Below are positions 46,105 through 57,709 of a stretch of 64,000 bases of DNA, piece by piece. The notes beneath the pieces were generated by a model that was not told the origin of the DNA, made no database searches, and saw only the letters and a program-made list of their open reading frames with translations. A program made the position numbers and the translations under genes. The first letter of the stretch is position 1; every line of letters starts with the position of its first letter. Source of the stretch: Cheilinus undulatus (taxonomy: Eukaryota; Chordata; Actinopteri; Labriformes; Labridae); contig NC_054886.1 of NCBI RefSeq assembly GCF_018320785.1, positions 35,090,110 through 35,154,109 on the forward strand. The letters are read 5' to 3'.

Positions 46105-49100
46105 CTCGCCCGCCCGGCTCAGCAGCTCCTGGCCCTGCTTCCTCCGCCGCTGCCATTCCCATGCCCAAACTGAAACGGGCCCGCTCCGCATCTCCGGCCA
46201 GCGGCTCTGCAGCCTCCTGTGCCCCGGACTCTGATTCGGTCTGCTCCTCTGATGAAGACTGGGTACCGACACAGGAAGGCTCTGAGGACGAGTACTGCGG
46301 CGTTCCCGGAGATAACGAGGAGGACGAGGATGGTAACCCTGTGGAGAGGGAGGAGGAAAGATGGCGCTCCAAGGATAAGAAAATCGAGTGGTTGTCTTCT
46401 TCTGAGCTGACGCTTCAGTACGTGCCGCCTGCTATGTCGCCTGTCCCGGGACCAACGAGGTACGCCAAGAAACACGTGACGGACCAGCTGACTTCCTCTC
46501 TGGATTTGTTTCTAACTGAGGACATTATCAAACATATCCTGAAAATGACAAATCAGGAAGGCCAGCGGGCAGAGAGAAACTGGAGAGAGGTCACAGAGAT
46601 GGAGCTGAGAGGTTTCCTGGGGCTGCTGCTGCTGGGAGGGGTGTACCGGTCTAAAGGAGAAAGCACCCGCAGTCTGTGGGAGGAGTCGGTGGGCCGCCCG
46701 GTGTTTCGTGCCACGATGTCCCGCAACAGATTTGACCTACTTGCCATGAAGATCCAGTTTGATGATAAACTGACCCGGGATCAGCAGCACCCTGACAACA
46801 AGCTGGCCGCCATTTGGCCGATATGGGAGCCGTGGGTTAAGCGTTTCGCTTTCATCTTCAACCCGGGGCAGGATGTTTGCGTAGACGAGCAGCAGGTCAG
46901 CTATAATGGGCGCTGCAGCTTCAAACAGTACATGCCCCAAAAAACGGACCGGTACGGCATCAAAGTCTGGACCCTGGTGGACGTGTCGACGTCCTACGTC
47001 TGGAACATGGACATCTACAGCCGTGACGAGAAGCCACTGAGAGAGACCGACCATGGGGAGAGTGTGGTGCTGACGATGACTGAGGGGCTTAAAGGACGCA
47101 CAGTCACGACTGACAAGGTTTTCACCAGCTACGACCTCGGCGAGGAGCTCCTACGAAGGAAGAACACCATGGTCGGCATGATGCGCAAATCCAAACCTGA
47201 ACTCCCGCCACAACTCGTCAATGTGCCGGCCAGAGAGGAGCTCTCCAGCATCTTCGCCCACACGGACACCCACACCGCAGTGTCATACATGCCTAAGAAA
47301 GGCAGAAGCGTGGTGCTGCTGTCTACGAAGCACAGAGATGCCACCGTCAGCCCGGAAGCCCACCAGAAACCCATGATCATGCTGGACTTCAGCCGGGGCA
47401 AGAGCAGCATGGAAAACTTGGAGAAGGTGTGTGCACAATCACGCATTAATGTCCATGTTTTTATTACTGATGGATCTGTTTTCGTGCATATTTAGTGCTT
47501 CTTATAGGCTGTTTGCAGTTATGTGATCCCAGAGATGCCAGCGGGGGGGCAGGAAGTGAAGAACAGCGGATAGGAATCATTATGGATGTAGTAAAGTTGG
47601 TCTGTAAAGCTCTAGGTGGCGCTGAACACTGTAGTTATCAGAACATTTCTACATTAACTGGCTTTGATCCCTACACTTTACAAAAAGTGATTTTTGAAAA
47701 GGTGAACAGATTTACCTGGAGAGTAGGTGATCCAGATCACCAATGACTCAGTCCCGCAGACCCCCTACTACAGGTCTAGACTGATGTTAGATGGATTATA
47801 TCCTATTAAACTGGCCATCAGGATTAGCTAGTACTTTTCCCCAATGCCTCTTGACATTAAGTGCAAAAACCATCAAAATAATCTCAAAATCGAGCATTAA
47901 CCCTTTACCTACTGAGTCTAAAAATGGTGATTTGGACATATTTTATTATTATGGCTGTAAAATAGTCAAGAAATGCCCTAAGTCTGAGAGCTTTGGTCCC
48001 TTTTCCCAGGAGTATTTGAACTTGACTTTTCAACATCTGGTTAAGGATTATTGCAAGTTATATGAAATTGTCAGCAGTTTAAAAAAAGAAAAACACAAAA
48101 ATGGATTTGTTTTTCATGGCTTTTATGAGAAGAAATTTTGTTATTGCTCATGAAGTTTTGATTTGACATTTGAAATGTGAACCTATACATGTTTAGAACA
48201 ATCAGCAGTCATTTTTGGAGTCTAGGACTCTGGGTTTGCAAAAGATGACTATATACATAGGTGACAATTAGTGCAAATAAAGGTGGAAAAATGCATTCTC
48301 AACATTCTCAAGTGACATATTGTTATTGCACATGACAGACATGCACAAATGCCACTATCTAACACTATTTCTTGAAAACAAAACACCACTTTCGCTCGCT
48401 CTCCTTTTACTCTCTTCCTTCACTCTCCTTTCTCACTCGTCTTCTGCCAAAGCTGCCGTTTTCGCGGTGCTGTTCGACATTACTGAAATATATATACCAC
48501 ACATCATATATTACCAGAAAGCACAGATTCTCAGCTCTCTGTCAGCATTGGAATTTTTTAGATCGAGCAAACTTTCAAGGAGTTACAGTGATGAGAATCC
48601 GTGTAGCGGCCTCGCGATACTTCTGGTGTTTTGCTATGAATGCCCACATCATATGGCTGCGAGTACCGTAATGAACCACATATGTGCGCACGCCCACAAT
48701 TCTCAGCTTTCCAGCGCCGTTGGAATTTTTTTGATCGGACAAACTTTGACAGAGTTACGGTAATAATACTCTGGACGTATGAAACACAGCGCCGCTGCCG
48801 GCTCAGTAGGTAAAGGGTTAAAAACACAACAAAAAACAGAGGACCCTGTCAGAATTTTATCCCAGGATATCTTTGGTTTCAAGACCATCACAACAGCTGT
48901 CTGTCAGCCTGTCTCACAGTGTAGGACCACCGTTTTAGAGCCACGACCAAAGATATCGCCACAATTGGTCATCTTTCATCTGTGTCGACCCAAAGTTGCA
49001 CATTTTGCAGTTTTTTAATTTTGGGATTTTAACCCTTTAAGGGCCAGTATGTTTACATAACTCCATTGTTTTTAACAGAGAAAAATCACAAAAACTCAAA

Positions 49101-51921
49101 ATACACACACCATTACCCAACATCAATAGCGACACTTTTCACTTCAGTAGCAACGCACCCTTACAAAAAGAGTAAAAAGGGAAATTTTGTGGCATGCTTT
49201 AAATGGGAAAAGTAGCGCCATCTAGAAGACAAATATAAAAATTAAAACCTTAAAGATAATAGTCCAAAATGAAATATTGACATAAATGAATGCATTAGTT
49301 CATGTTAAGATAAATGTGGAAACAAACATGTCATTTTCAGTGGTTTCAATGAGACATTTTTGGTCCTTAGGAACAAATGTGTTGGTTTTTTGTAGCTTAG
49401 CCATTTTAGGCCAATTTAACCCTTAGATGCATGACCTACCAACACCTCCACTCTGACATGAGTGGGGTCAAAAATGACCCCAATTAGAATGAATGCGTTT
49501 TATGCTGTAAACTTAAGAAATGTTCTTCATTTTGGTTAGAGATGACTATTTTTATTATATTTTGTTCAACAAAATAATTATTTTATGTTTGACATGTTCA
49601 TTTATCACTTTATTAACATTTTATTTAAAAAAAAGTTAAACATCCAAAAATGATCCCAACAGGAGAATAATTAGTAATAATAATAAATGTGCCTTTTACA
49701 AAGATTTGGTTTGATACTACATTGTTTAATCATTTTCATAAACTACAGGAAATGATGAGATTTCAAACTGTTTAACCAGCTGTTTAACCAGCAATGATGT
49801 TACTGATAACTAAATCTTTTTCACTGGTCAGAACAAGGTCCATAAATGTCATTAACTAGAGGCTGACACTAAAACGGAGCTGTCAAACTCAAGACCTGGT
49901 CCAGTTCTACCTGGCCCAGTAAGGTCTGCAGATTTCCTCCAGTATAAAAACCTAAACTCAGCCTTGATTATTTAAAATATCCTTGTCACAAAATGTAAAA
50001 AAAAGTAAAAATAATGAGATAAAAAGTCAGGAATGTGGAAAAAAAAAGTTAATTATGTTCAGTGCGTAAATTCGTGATTTTGGCTTTTTATTTTATATAT
50101 TAACCTTTTAATTTCACAACTTTAAATATTAAGTCATATTTTGACCTTTTCAATTCATGATCTTGAATTTTATCCCAAAATTTGGACTTTTTTAACTCAT
50201 AATTTTAAGTTTTTATGTCATATTTTGAGCTTATAGAGTCTCAATTTTAAATATTAAGTCATATTTTGACTTTTAAAACCTTACTTTCACTTTTAATCCT
50301 ATATTTTACCTATTAGACTCATGATTTAAAATTTTATCTTACATTTTTAAACTCATGGTTTCAAATTTAATCTAATATTTTGACCATTATTAACCTTGAT
50401 TTTGAATTTTTTTTACCTTTGAAAATCATAGTTTTATGGAATTAGATGTGTGGATTGACAGTAAATATATACCTGACAGTCACAGTTGATAAAAATCAAA
50501 GGTTCCTAGGGTTAACCTTTGAAATTCCATAGAAAATGCTTGGGGTCATTTTTGACCCCATGTATGGAAAAGTGTGGTACTGATACAAAAAATGCAATGA
50601 CTTAAAAAATATTACAATTAGATACAAATGCAAACGGCTTATGTCAAAGAAAACCTATTTGAGGAATGCATGGAAGATTAAACGATAAAAATTAAAATTA
50701 CAAAGATATCGCAAAAAAACAACTGCTGGGGTCATTTTTGACCCCACTTATGCATCTAAGGGTCAAGGAACCGAGACAACAATTCAATAATTATTTAAAA
50801 AGAATATCCTCTGGCAAGCTTGAGCAATATTCATTCATCACAGCCAAAATGGTTTTAAATTAAAAACTGAATGGCACAAAATGTCCCTGGGGTCTCTTAA
50901 GGGTTAAAAGGACACATGTGAGAGTGAGGCTGTCATGAGAGGTTTGCAGGAGCAGTGCTAAAAAACACCAAAGTTCTGCGGAGAGATGGCCCAGTTCATG
51001 ATGCATGCAGGGATGTCAGTGGGATTTAGTTAAAGACGAGCAGAAGAAGTGAAGGATTCACACGAGTTTAAAAGTCTGAGTTTCATCAGCAGGAGAAGGG
51101 CTCTAGTGTGGTAGGAGCACAGATCCCCTGGTGTGAGTCTGCCCTCCATACAGTCAGTCTTTTAATCCACCTCTGCTTTGGTTTCTCTGTTAACTTTTTA
51201 AACTTCTGTCTGAATTTGTCGCTTCTTTCAGGACTTAAAAGTAGCTTCCAGTTGTAAACAGCACAAAACTTCTGGTATGATTTCTTTGTGCAGAAATCAC
51301 TTCCTGCCTCCTCTGGAACTCTTAAACGTGATGCCGTCTGCAAACAACCCATGTATGGTATTTTTTACGTGAAAAATGAGACATTCTGATATATCATTTA
51401 TCTTGTCTCTGTCCTCCCAGGAAGTGGCCACCTTCAGCTGCCGTCGAAGGGCGTCTAGATGGTCGCTGGCGTTGTTTTATCACCTTCTGGATGTCACTGC
51501 TTTCAACGCCTTCGTCCTGTGGACCTACATGCACCCAAAGTGGGAAATCACTAAGAAATACCGCCGACGCCTCTTCCTAGAGCAGCTGGGGATGCAGCTG
51601 GTGACGCCCTGCGTCCTCAAGCGTGAGAAGATTCCCCGCGGACTGAGCGCCGCCGCGTTTGTCCAAGCGGCCCACGAAGCCGCGCCGTTAGAGCAGCCGC
51701 GCAGCGAGGACGAAGAGGACTTCGGCGGCTCTGCAGAGGCTCTGACCCCAAGAGGGGGGAGGCGGTTGCCGCGGCGACCCTGTGAACTGTGCCCAAAGAG
51801 CCCGAAGCGGTGCAAGGTTCGCAATGTCTGTGTCAGGTGTGGCAGATATCTGTGTAAGAAGCACACGCTGAGAGGCTGCATGTCCTGTCTCTCAGCAGGA
51901 CAGCCACCGTTGGAGGACTGA
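46105..51921 (+). CDS. piggyBac-transposase-derived gene B (third catalytic Asp replaced by Glu)
   Basis: Two exons: 46105-47426 and 51421-51921 (phase 0 between them). The order is a Pro/Ala/Ser-rich then acidic N-terminus (SSDEDWVPTQEGSEDE), the piggyBac domain (QLTSSLDLFL..FLGLLLLGGVYRSK), and a Cys-rich C-terminal zinc domain (CELC..CVRCGRYLC..CMSC). The first Asp is in VDEQ (46884-46886) and the second in TTDKVFTS (47112-47114). At the third site the family's GGVDxLD reads SSMENLEK, so Asp is Glu (47412-47414). The entry phase fits gene 5 exon 4 (802 residues joined); an internal ATG at 46161 (MPKLKRARS) could start an independent protein. GC content is higher than in the surroundings. 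It is probably a domesticated DNA-binding protein. Confidence 0.78.
47901..48817. mobile_element. piggyBac-type non-autonomous element with perfect ends
   Basis: Ends CCCTTTACCTACTGAG and CTCAGTAGGTAAAGGG are perfect 16-bp inverted repeats flanked by TTAA at 47897-47900 and 48818-48821. This is the textbook piggyBac signature. It is 917 bp, has no transposase, and lies inside the intron of piggyBac-derived gene B. Confidence 0.92.
49033..50903. mobile_element. Outer TTAA-bounded element, host of a nested one
   Basis: TTAA (49029-49032) is followed by CCCTTTAAGGGCCAG; the right side reads CTGGGGTCTCTTAAGGG before TTAA (50904-50907). The ends agree partially. A second TTAA-type element is inserted at 49420. 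It lies in the intron of piggyBac-derived gene B. Confidence 0.6.
49420..50762. mobile_element. Nested piggyBac-type element with GGGGTCAAAAATGACCCC palindromes
   Basis: Ends CCCTTAGATGCATGACC and TTATGCATCTAAGGG are inverted and flanked by TTAA (49416-49419) and TCAA (50763-50766). The palindrome GGGGTCAAAAATGACCCC lies near the left end (49464-49481), with its counterpart GGGGTCATTTTTGACCCC near the right end (50728-50745) and a third copy at 50542-50559. No coding frame. Confidence 0.8.
50904..51420. other. Intron end before the last exon of piggyBac-derived gene B
   Basis: No recognised repeat. A minus-strand open frame (51086-51352) has a Lys-rich stretch but no known motif and no initiation or splice context, so it is not called. 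The acceptor at 51419-51420 follows CTTGTCTCTGTCCTCCC. Confidence 0.5.
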
Positions 51922-52221
51922 TGGAGGAGAAGTGGGATATTTTACACATTTTTAGAAAAAATATGGGACGAAAGCCCTGGAGCAATCATCGAAACTGTAT
52001 CATTTTACCAGGAGAAGGTTGGCATGTCCATGTTTTGGTGGAACGAGGAACTTAACGGACTTTTTCTGGTCCCATTTAATTTTAAACATTCTGCTCTTAA
52101 AGAATCAAATCTTGACTTCTCTCCCTCAAAACTAGACGCCTTATTTATATCCAAATTGCCTTTTGGTCTGAACATCTTTGAGCTGTTCAGCTACTTCGTT
52201 TTCTGTTTTGGATGATCTTAA

Positions 52222-53739
52222 CCTTTGTGCTCTCCTCAAATTTACTACCCTCTTTACACCTTCGAGGCAAAAATGGACATGTACAGAAAAATTGCCGTTA
52301 AATCACCATATGCCAAAAAAAATTGTTCATAAATCTCTTTACCAACTTCAGACCTGCTCAAATCTAACAAACATTGAATAGTTTTCAAGATTTTAACCCT
52401 TTAAATGCCAGTTTGATAATTAGAAATATTTTGTTTTTTACTAAAAAACACAAAAAGGGAATTATTTTTAATATAATAGAAAGATGGGGCTTTGGTGCTG
52501 ATGAGAGTCTTGGATGGGTCAAAGATCAGCAACAAAATTGATTTGATTGCATTTGTATTTTTTTTTTCCTTTTTCTTTTTTTTTAGTGCCAGCTTTAACA
52601 TTATGGCACCTTCTGGACACTTTCGAGGCAAAAATGTACACGTACAAAAAACTGCCATTTAATCAGCATACATCAATATTTTTTTCTACTTTTTTTTTCA
52701 TAAATCTCTTTAACAACTTCAGACCTGCTCAAAACTAACAAACATTAAATAATTTTCAAGATTTTAACCCTTTAAATGCAAGTTTGATTATTAGAAATAT
52801 TTTATTTTTCACTACAAAAAAACACAAAAGTGGATTATTTTCCATATAATAAATAGTAGAAAGATGGGGCTTTGGTGCTGATAAGAGTCTTGGATGGGTC
52901 AAAGATTAGCCACAAAATTGATTTGACTGCATTCATATTTTTTACGTAATGTCAGAAATACCCTCTGGACACCCTCCAGGCAAAAATGCCCCCATTGACT
53001 TCCATGAAAACCAGGTTTTTTAATCTCACTGTCATTGCAGTATAAAATCATGCATTCTTTAATGTCAGCATTTCAATGTGAAGAAGTCTAGTGAAATTTG
53101 ACATTTTTACCGTATTCCACCAGATTCAACCATTTACTCATTGTAGGACCATGCACCAGATTCTTGTATTTTTGCCTGTTATATTATGAAATATAATTTA
53201 AAAAATGCAAGGGCAATGAAATCAATTTTGTTGCTAATCTTTGACCCATCCAAGACTCTCATCAGCACCAAAGCCCCATCTTTCCACTATTAATTTTATG
53301 GAAAATAATTCACTTTTTTTGTTTTTTTTTTCTAGTGAAAAATAAAAAATATTTCAAATAATCAAACTGACATTTAAAGAGTTAAAATCTTGAAAATGAT
53401 TGAATGTTTGGTAGTTTTGAGCGGGTCTAAAATTGTTTGAAAGATTTTTGGAAAAAAAGTAGAAAAAAATATTGATGTATGCTGATTTAATGGCAGTTTT
53501 TCTGTACATGTGCATTTTTTTGCCTCGAAAGTGTCCAGAGGGTAGAAAATTCATTGAGAGAGTATGAATGACATTTAAGAGTAAAACATGTTGGATTTCA
53601 AAAATTTAACTAGAAAGAAAAGTTCCTGTAAAAATTCATGACACAAGCTGTAAAACTGACAAAATGATTACAAATTTAAAAAAAAAAAAAAATTGACAAA
53701 AATTGACAAAAATGCCCGAGGAGGGCAAGGGGACGAGGG
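52222..53739. mobile_element. piggyBac-type non-autonomous element downstream of gene B
   Basis: TTAA (52218-52221) is followed by CCTTTGTGCTCTCCTC; the right end GAGGGCAAGGGGACGAGGG is followed by TTAA (53740-53743). Its interior shares the AACTGCCATTAAATC and TTTTAACCCTTTAAATGCC units with the element at 31971, in direct and inverted copies. It lies 300 bp past the stop of gene B. Confidence 0.72.
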
Positions 53740-53869
53740 TTAAATGTTCGATGATTTAAACACTGACTTAATTATACAGCCTCGAGTCGTTCCTAATATG
53801 ACTCAACAAGCTCTGCACACTGGAATGGGGAATTTTCTGCTACACATTTCAAATCCTCTCAAGCTCAGC

Positions 53870-54240
53870 CAGGTTGGGTGGGGACATTTTCAGATCTTTT
53901 CTGAGATTTTTGGTAGGGTTCCGGTCATAGTTTGGCTGGGCCACTCTCCACAGAGTCGTCCCTAAGCCACTCCTGTGTTGTCTGGGCCGTGCTTAGGGTC
54001 ACTGTCATGGTGGAAGGTGAACCTCCAGACCAGTCTGAGGTCCTGAGTGCTGCTGAACAGGTTTTCATCGGGGATATCTCTGTACTCAGCGTTCTCTCAA
54101 CCCAGTCCCTACTTCTGAGAAACAACCCCACAGCATGATGCTGCCATCACCATGAGTCACTGTTGAGATGGTATTTGGCAGGTGATGAGTGGTGCCTGGT
54201 TTCCTCCAGATGTAAGGTTTAGATTTGAGGCCAAATAGTT
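53870..54240 (-). mobile_element. Tc1-like element, minus strand, first part
   Basis: The minus strand carries the familiar transposase text of a fish Tc1 element; the plus strand shows its antisense (CCCACAGCATGATGCTGCCA, TCACTGTTGAGATGG). The remainder appears at 55830-56160, so the element was split by a later insertion. Confidence 0.65.
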
Positions 54241-54439
54241 AGAGCCTGAGTTATGACCTTTGTCAGTGGGAGCCCTATCGCATCTGTAGCCATCTTTTTT
54301 TCTGTCAGAAGAATCGCTAATTTGGGGGCTTTAGGAAAAAAAACTCGCCTAATGTCACAGAAAATTTTCCAAGTGGAAATTTTGGTATTTTGGTGGAATT
54401 GCCAGTTCATCAAGCAGCCAGACGTGAGATAAGGGACCA

Positions 54440-54885
54440 GGGGCCTCATGTACAAAGGGTGCGTACGCACAAAAACGTGGCGCATGTTTTTTTTCACGGT
54501 AAAGTTCAGATGTATCAAGAGTGAAATGACCGTGGAAATGTGCGGTGCCTCACGCCAACTTCATGGCTGGCGTACGCACGTTTCTATGGCTGTGGATCCT
54601 TTGGCGACACTTAGAGGTGATGCTGGGAAACTGTTACGATAAATAAATGTGATGTGCACATCGGAGACACATGAACAATTAACACATGTGTCTGCAATTA
54701 CTCGAGTGGGTATCAAAGCATGCGCCAAGTGGTGAAAATAAATACCGTTACCAACAATGGCTTTAGCAGTATTAGAAGACATTGTAAATGATGCAATACG
54801 AAGAGAGCGTGTGTTTAGAGACAGCGAGGATTTACTGGCGCATGATGACAACTGGCTCGTTAGCCGCTTTAGGTTCCCAAGGGGT
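54440..54885 (+). mobile_element. Harbinger-like element: end and N-terminal nuclease fragment
   Basis: A GGGGCCTCATGTACAAAGGG.. GCGTACGCAC end is followed by an ATG at 54756 whose frame (MALAVLEDIVNDAIRRE.., LLAHDDNWLVSRFRFP) resembles the start of PIF/Harbinger nucleases. The frame stops after about 42 residues and the rest is missing. It is inserted within the Tc1-like element. Confidence 0.65.
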
Positions 54886-55829
54886 TAAAAAGTGTCAAAG
54901 ATGAGAAGATGAGTTGATATTGGTGCTAAGTAACCATGGGGGGATTTGAAGGACAATACAAATACCAATACAATAATATGTCAGTTGTGCCAAAATACTT
55001 GAGTTTTGGTTATTGGAAAGTTTGGCCCCTGTGCAAATGTACTTAATGACCTCTGGCCCAGGCTTTTGATTTTTTTTTTGTCTGTGTATGAGTCATCATC
55101 AGACCTACAAAAAAGCCTCTTGGAGCCATGCTCAAATCCCAGCAGGAAGTCCACCAGCTTAATCTTTCATGTCTTCTCTCCTCTTCTTCATCTTCATCTC
55201 CTCTGCTTAACCTACTGAGCTCTGATATTCAAAGAAAAGCCTTAATAGTTGGCCACAACACAGACATGTTTCATTGAAGGATGTCTCACTGGCGAGTATT
55301 TTAATATCTCGCCAATTTGTCAGGAAGTATGTGCAACTCTCATACCAAACATCAGATTGCCTTCAAATTTCACACGTAGGATCAAGGTCTGCCTCTCTAC
55401 ATATTCAAAGGTGAATTTCATCTTTTTGATGTAGCGCCCCTACTGGCAACAGGAAGTGACACAGTTGGTTTAGTTCTTTATTGGCGAGCAATTTCTTATC
55501 TCTCTCCGTTTCACAGGAAGTCACTGTAACTCTTGTATGAAACTTCTGATTTGCACCCAATCTGACATGATTATGGTTTACCCCTCTACATATTTAAATG
55601 TTTTATTAAATGTGTATTACATGTTTTGGTAATGCACCACCTACTGTAAGAAAGCAGAAGCATCTCTAACAGTTAATGCCTTGTTTTTTTCTCATTTTAC
55701 ATGATAAATAACAGTCCTAGGAGGATCGATATGCTTTCTGTGCTCTGCTGCAGCACACAGCACGGGTCGCTTACATCCATTTATTCCCACACTCCCGCCG
55801 TTATGACACAGTCCCCTTCAGTGCTGCTG
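54886..55829. other. Sequence between the two halves of the split Tc1-like element
   Basis: AT-rich, with two related blocks of about 120 bp (near 55240 and 55480: GGCGAGTATTTTAATATCTC / GGCGAGCAATTTCTTATCTC, then CACAGGAAGT or CAGGAAGTATG) that look like decayed repeats. No gene. Confidence 0.45.
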
Positions 55830-56160
55830 GCAGCCATAGTTTGATCTTGGTTTCATCAAACCTGAGAATCTTGCTTCTCATGGTCTGAGAGTCCTTCAGG
55901 TGTTTTTTTTGCAAACTCTTTCATGTGTTTGTTACTGAAAAGAGTCTTCCATCTGTCTACTCTGCCACAAAGCCCAGGTCAGTGGAGGGCTGCAGAGATG
56001 GCTGTCCTTCTGGAACTTTGTCCCATCTCCACACGGGATCTCTGGAGCTCAGTCAGTGTCCATCAGGTTCTTGGTCTCCTCTCTTACTAAGGCCCTCTCC
56101 CCCAATTGGTGAACTCCAATCAAAGTGTAGAAACATCTCAGCAAAGACCCAGAAAAATCT
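55830..56160 (-). mobile_element. Tc1-like element, minus strand, second part
   Basis: Antisense transposase text continues (TTGGTTTCATCAAACCTGAG, GTGGAGGGCTGCAGAGATGG, TCAGTGTCCATCAGGTTCTT). It is in frame-broken continuity with 53870-54240. Confidence 0.65.
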
Positions 56161-56206
56161 GAGGATCCTGAGCCTCATATCCAGTGTTGCTGCAAAGGGT
56201 ATAGAT

Positions 56207-57117
56207 CAGTGATACTCAACCTGTGGCTCTGGAGCCACATGTGGCTCTTTTGTATCTTAATTGATACATTCCCATTTTTGCAACTTCTTCTTGTCACTTT
56301 TATCCTGCGTTTTGCAATTTTTGCCCCTTTTTTGCCACTTTTTTGCCACTTTTTGCCCATTTAAGCTGCCTTTTGAAATTAAATGCCCCCTTTATCCCAT
56401 TTTGCTACTCTTTAATGTGTTTTGCCAATTTTTCCACCTTTTTGCTGATTTTTGCACATTTTAGTCACTTTTCACTCATTTTTGCCACAGTTTTGCCACT
56501 TTTACCCCATTTTTGCAACTTCTTTTTGACACCTATCCTGCTTTATGCAATTTTTGTCCCTTTATTGCCTATTTCTGCCACTTCTAACACATTTAAGCTA
56601 CCTTTTGCAGTTAAATTCCACTTAATTACCATTTTTCCACCTTGTTTCTGATTTTTGCCCATTTCAGTCACTTTTATCTCATTTTTTGCCATGTTTTTGC
56701 CACTTCTTGCCCATGTTTGCCCCTTTTGCCCTTTTTGCCACTTTTTTCCCTGATTTTTGCTACTTTTCCCTCAGTGTTTGCCCCTTTTTGCCTATTTTTG
56801 CCACTTCTCACCCATTAAAGCTGCCTTTTGCAATTAAATGCCACTTTTTGCCAATTATCCTACCTTTTTTCAGATTTTTGCCACTTTTTGACAATTTTTC
56901 GCCACCTTTAACTTATTTCTTTAATCACTTCCCACCCATTTTCACCATATTCTGCCCTTTTTTGTCACTTTTCTCCCAGTGTTTTCCGCTTTTTTTTTTA
57001 CCACTTTTGCCATCTTTAACTTTTTTAATTGCCACTTTTCACCTCTTAGATTGTGGCTCTTGCAAATGTATTTTTCAAAAATTTGGCTCATTGGTTGAGC
57101 AGGGTTGAGTAACACCA
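56207..57117. mobile_element. hAT-type MITE with internal TTTTGCCACTTTT array
   Basis: Ends CAGTGATACTCAACCTG and CAGGGTTGAGTAACACCA are inverted and flanked by GTATAGAT (56199-56206) and GTCTAGAT (57118-57125), a 7/8 duplication. It has the same outer text (GTGGCTCTTTTGT, TTGTGGCTCTTGCAAATGTA) as the elements in genes 2 and 3, which fixes the family's structure. Confidence 0.85.
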
Positions 57118-57125
57118 GTCTAGAT

Positions 57126-57709
57126 ACTTATGTCAATGTGATATTTAATTTTTTTTTCTTTATAGTAATTTGTCAAAATTTCTAAACTTCTGATTTCACC
57201 TTGTTATTGGATACTGAGTGTAGATTAATAAGATAAAAATGAACAACTGTAGCATCAGGCTGTAACATAACAAGACTGAGAAAGGTGAAGGGGCTCCGAA
57301 GACTTTCTGAAAACACTTCATACTGTAGAATATTTTGTTTTGGATTTCTGTACAGAATCTGTATTGAAAGACTTGTGTGTCCTGTTGAAACACTTGCAAT
57401 CGTTCTTTACGTTCTTTCACTGCTTTATCAGTCTTTTTGTAATGATTTTATACATTTGTTAGGTTAGTATTTGTACCCTAAATAGCACCATCTACTGGCT
57501 GTTTGAATGTTTGTATGCCAGTCACTAATAAAATTGGTCATAAGTGTGCTACTTCTTCCTTTTTGGTTTTGTTTTCACTTTCAAAGTCATGCCTAATTTC
57601 CACAACACTATCTCAATGACAAGTAAGCACATGGCAAGATCTTCCACAGAGCTCCACCCCCACCCCCCAGGATGCCGATTCTGATTGGACTTTACTCTTT
57701 CTGTTACAG
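57126..57709 (+). other. Intron sequence before the family-domain exon
   Basis: No repeat boundaries or coding frames are supported. AATAAA near 57530 (CACTAATAAAATTGG) could be a cryptic poly(A) site. The acceptor CTCTTTCTGTTACAG ends at 57709. Confidence 0.45.

Noticed and set aside
51086..51352. Minus-strand open frame of 88 codons with a Lys-rich segment
   Set aside because: No recognisable domain, no paralogue in the window and no splice context.
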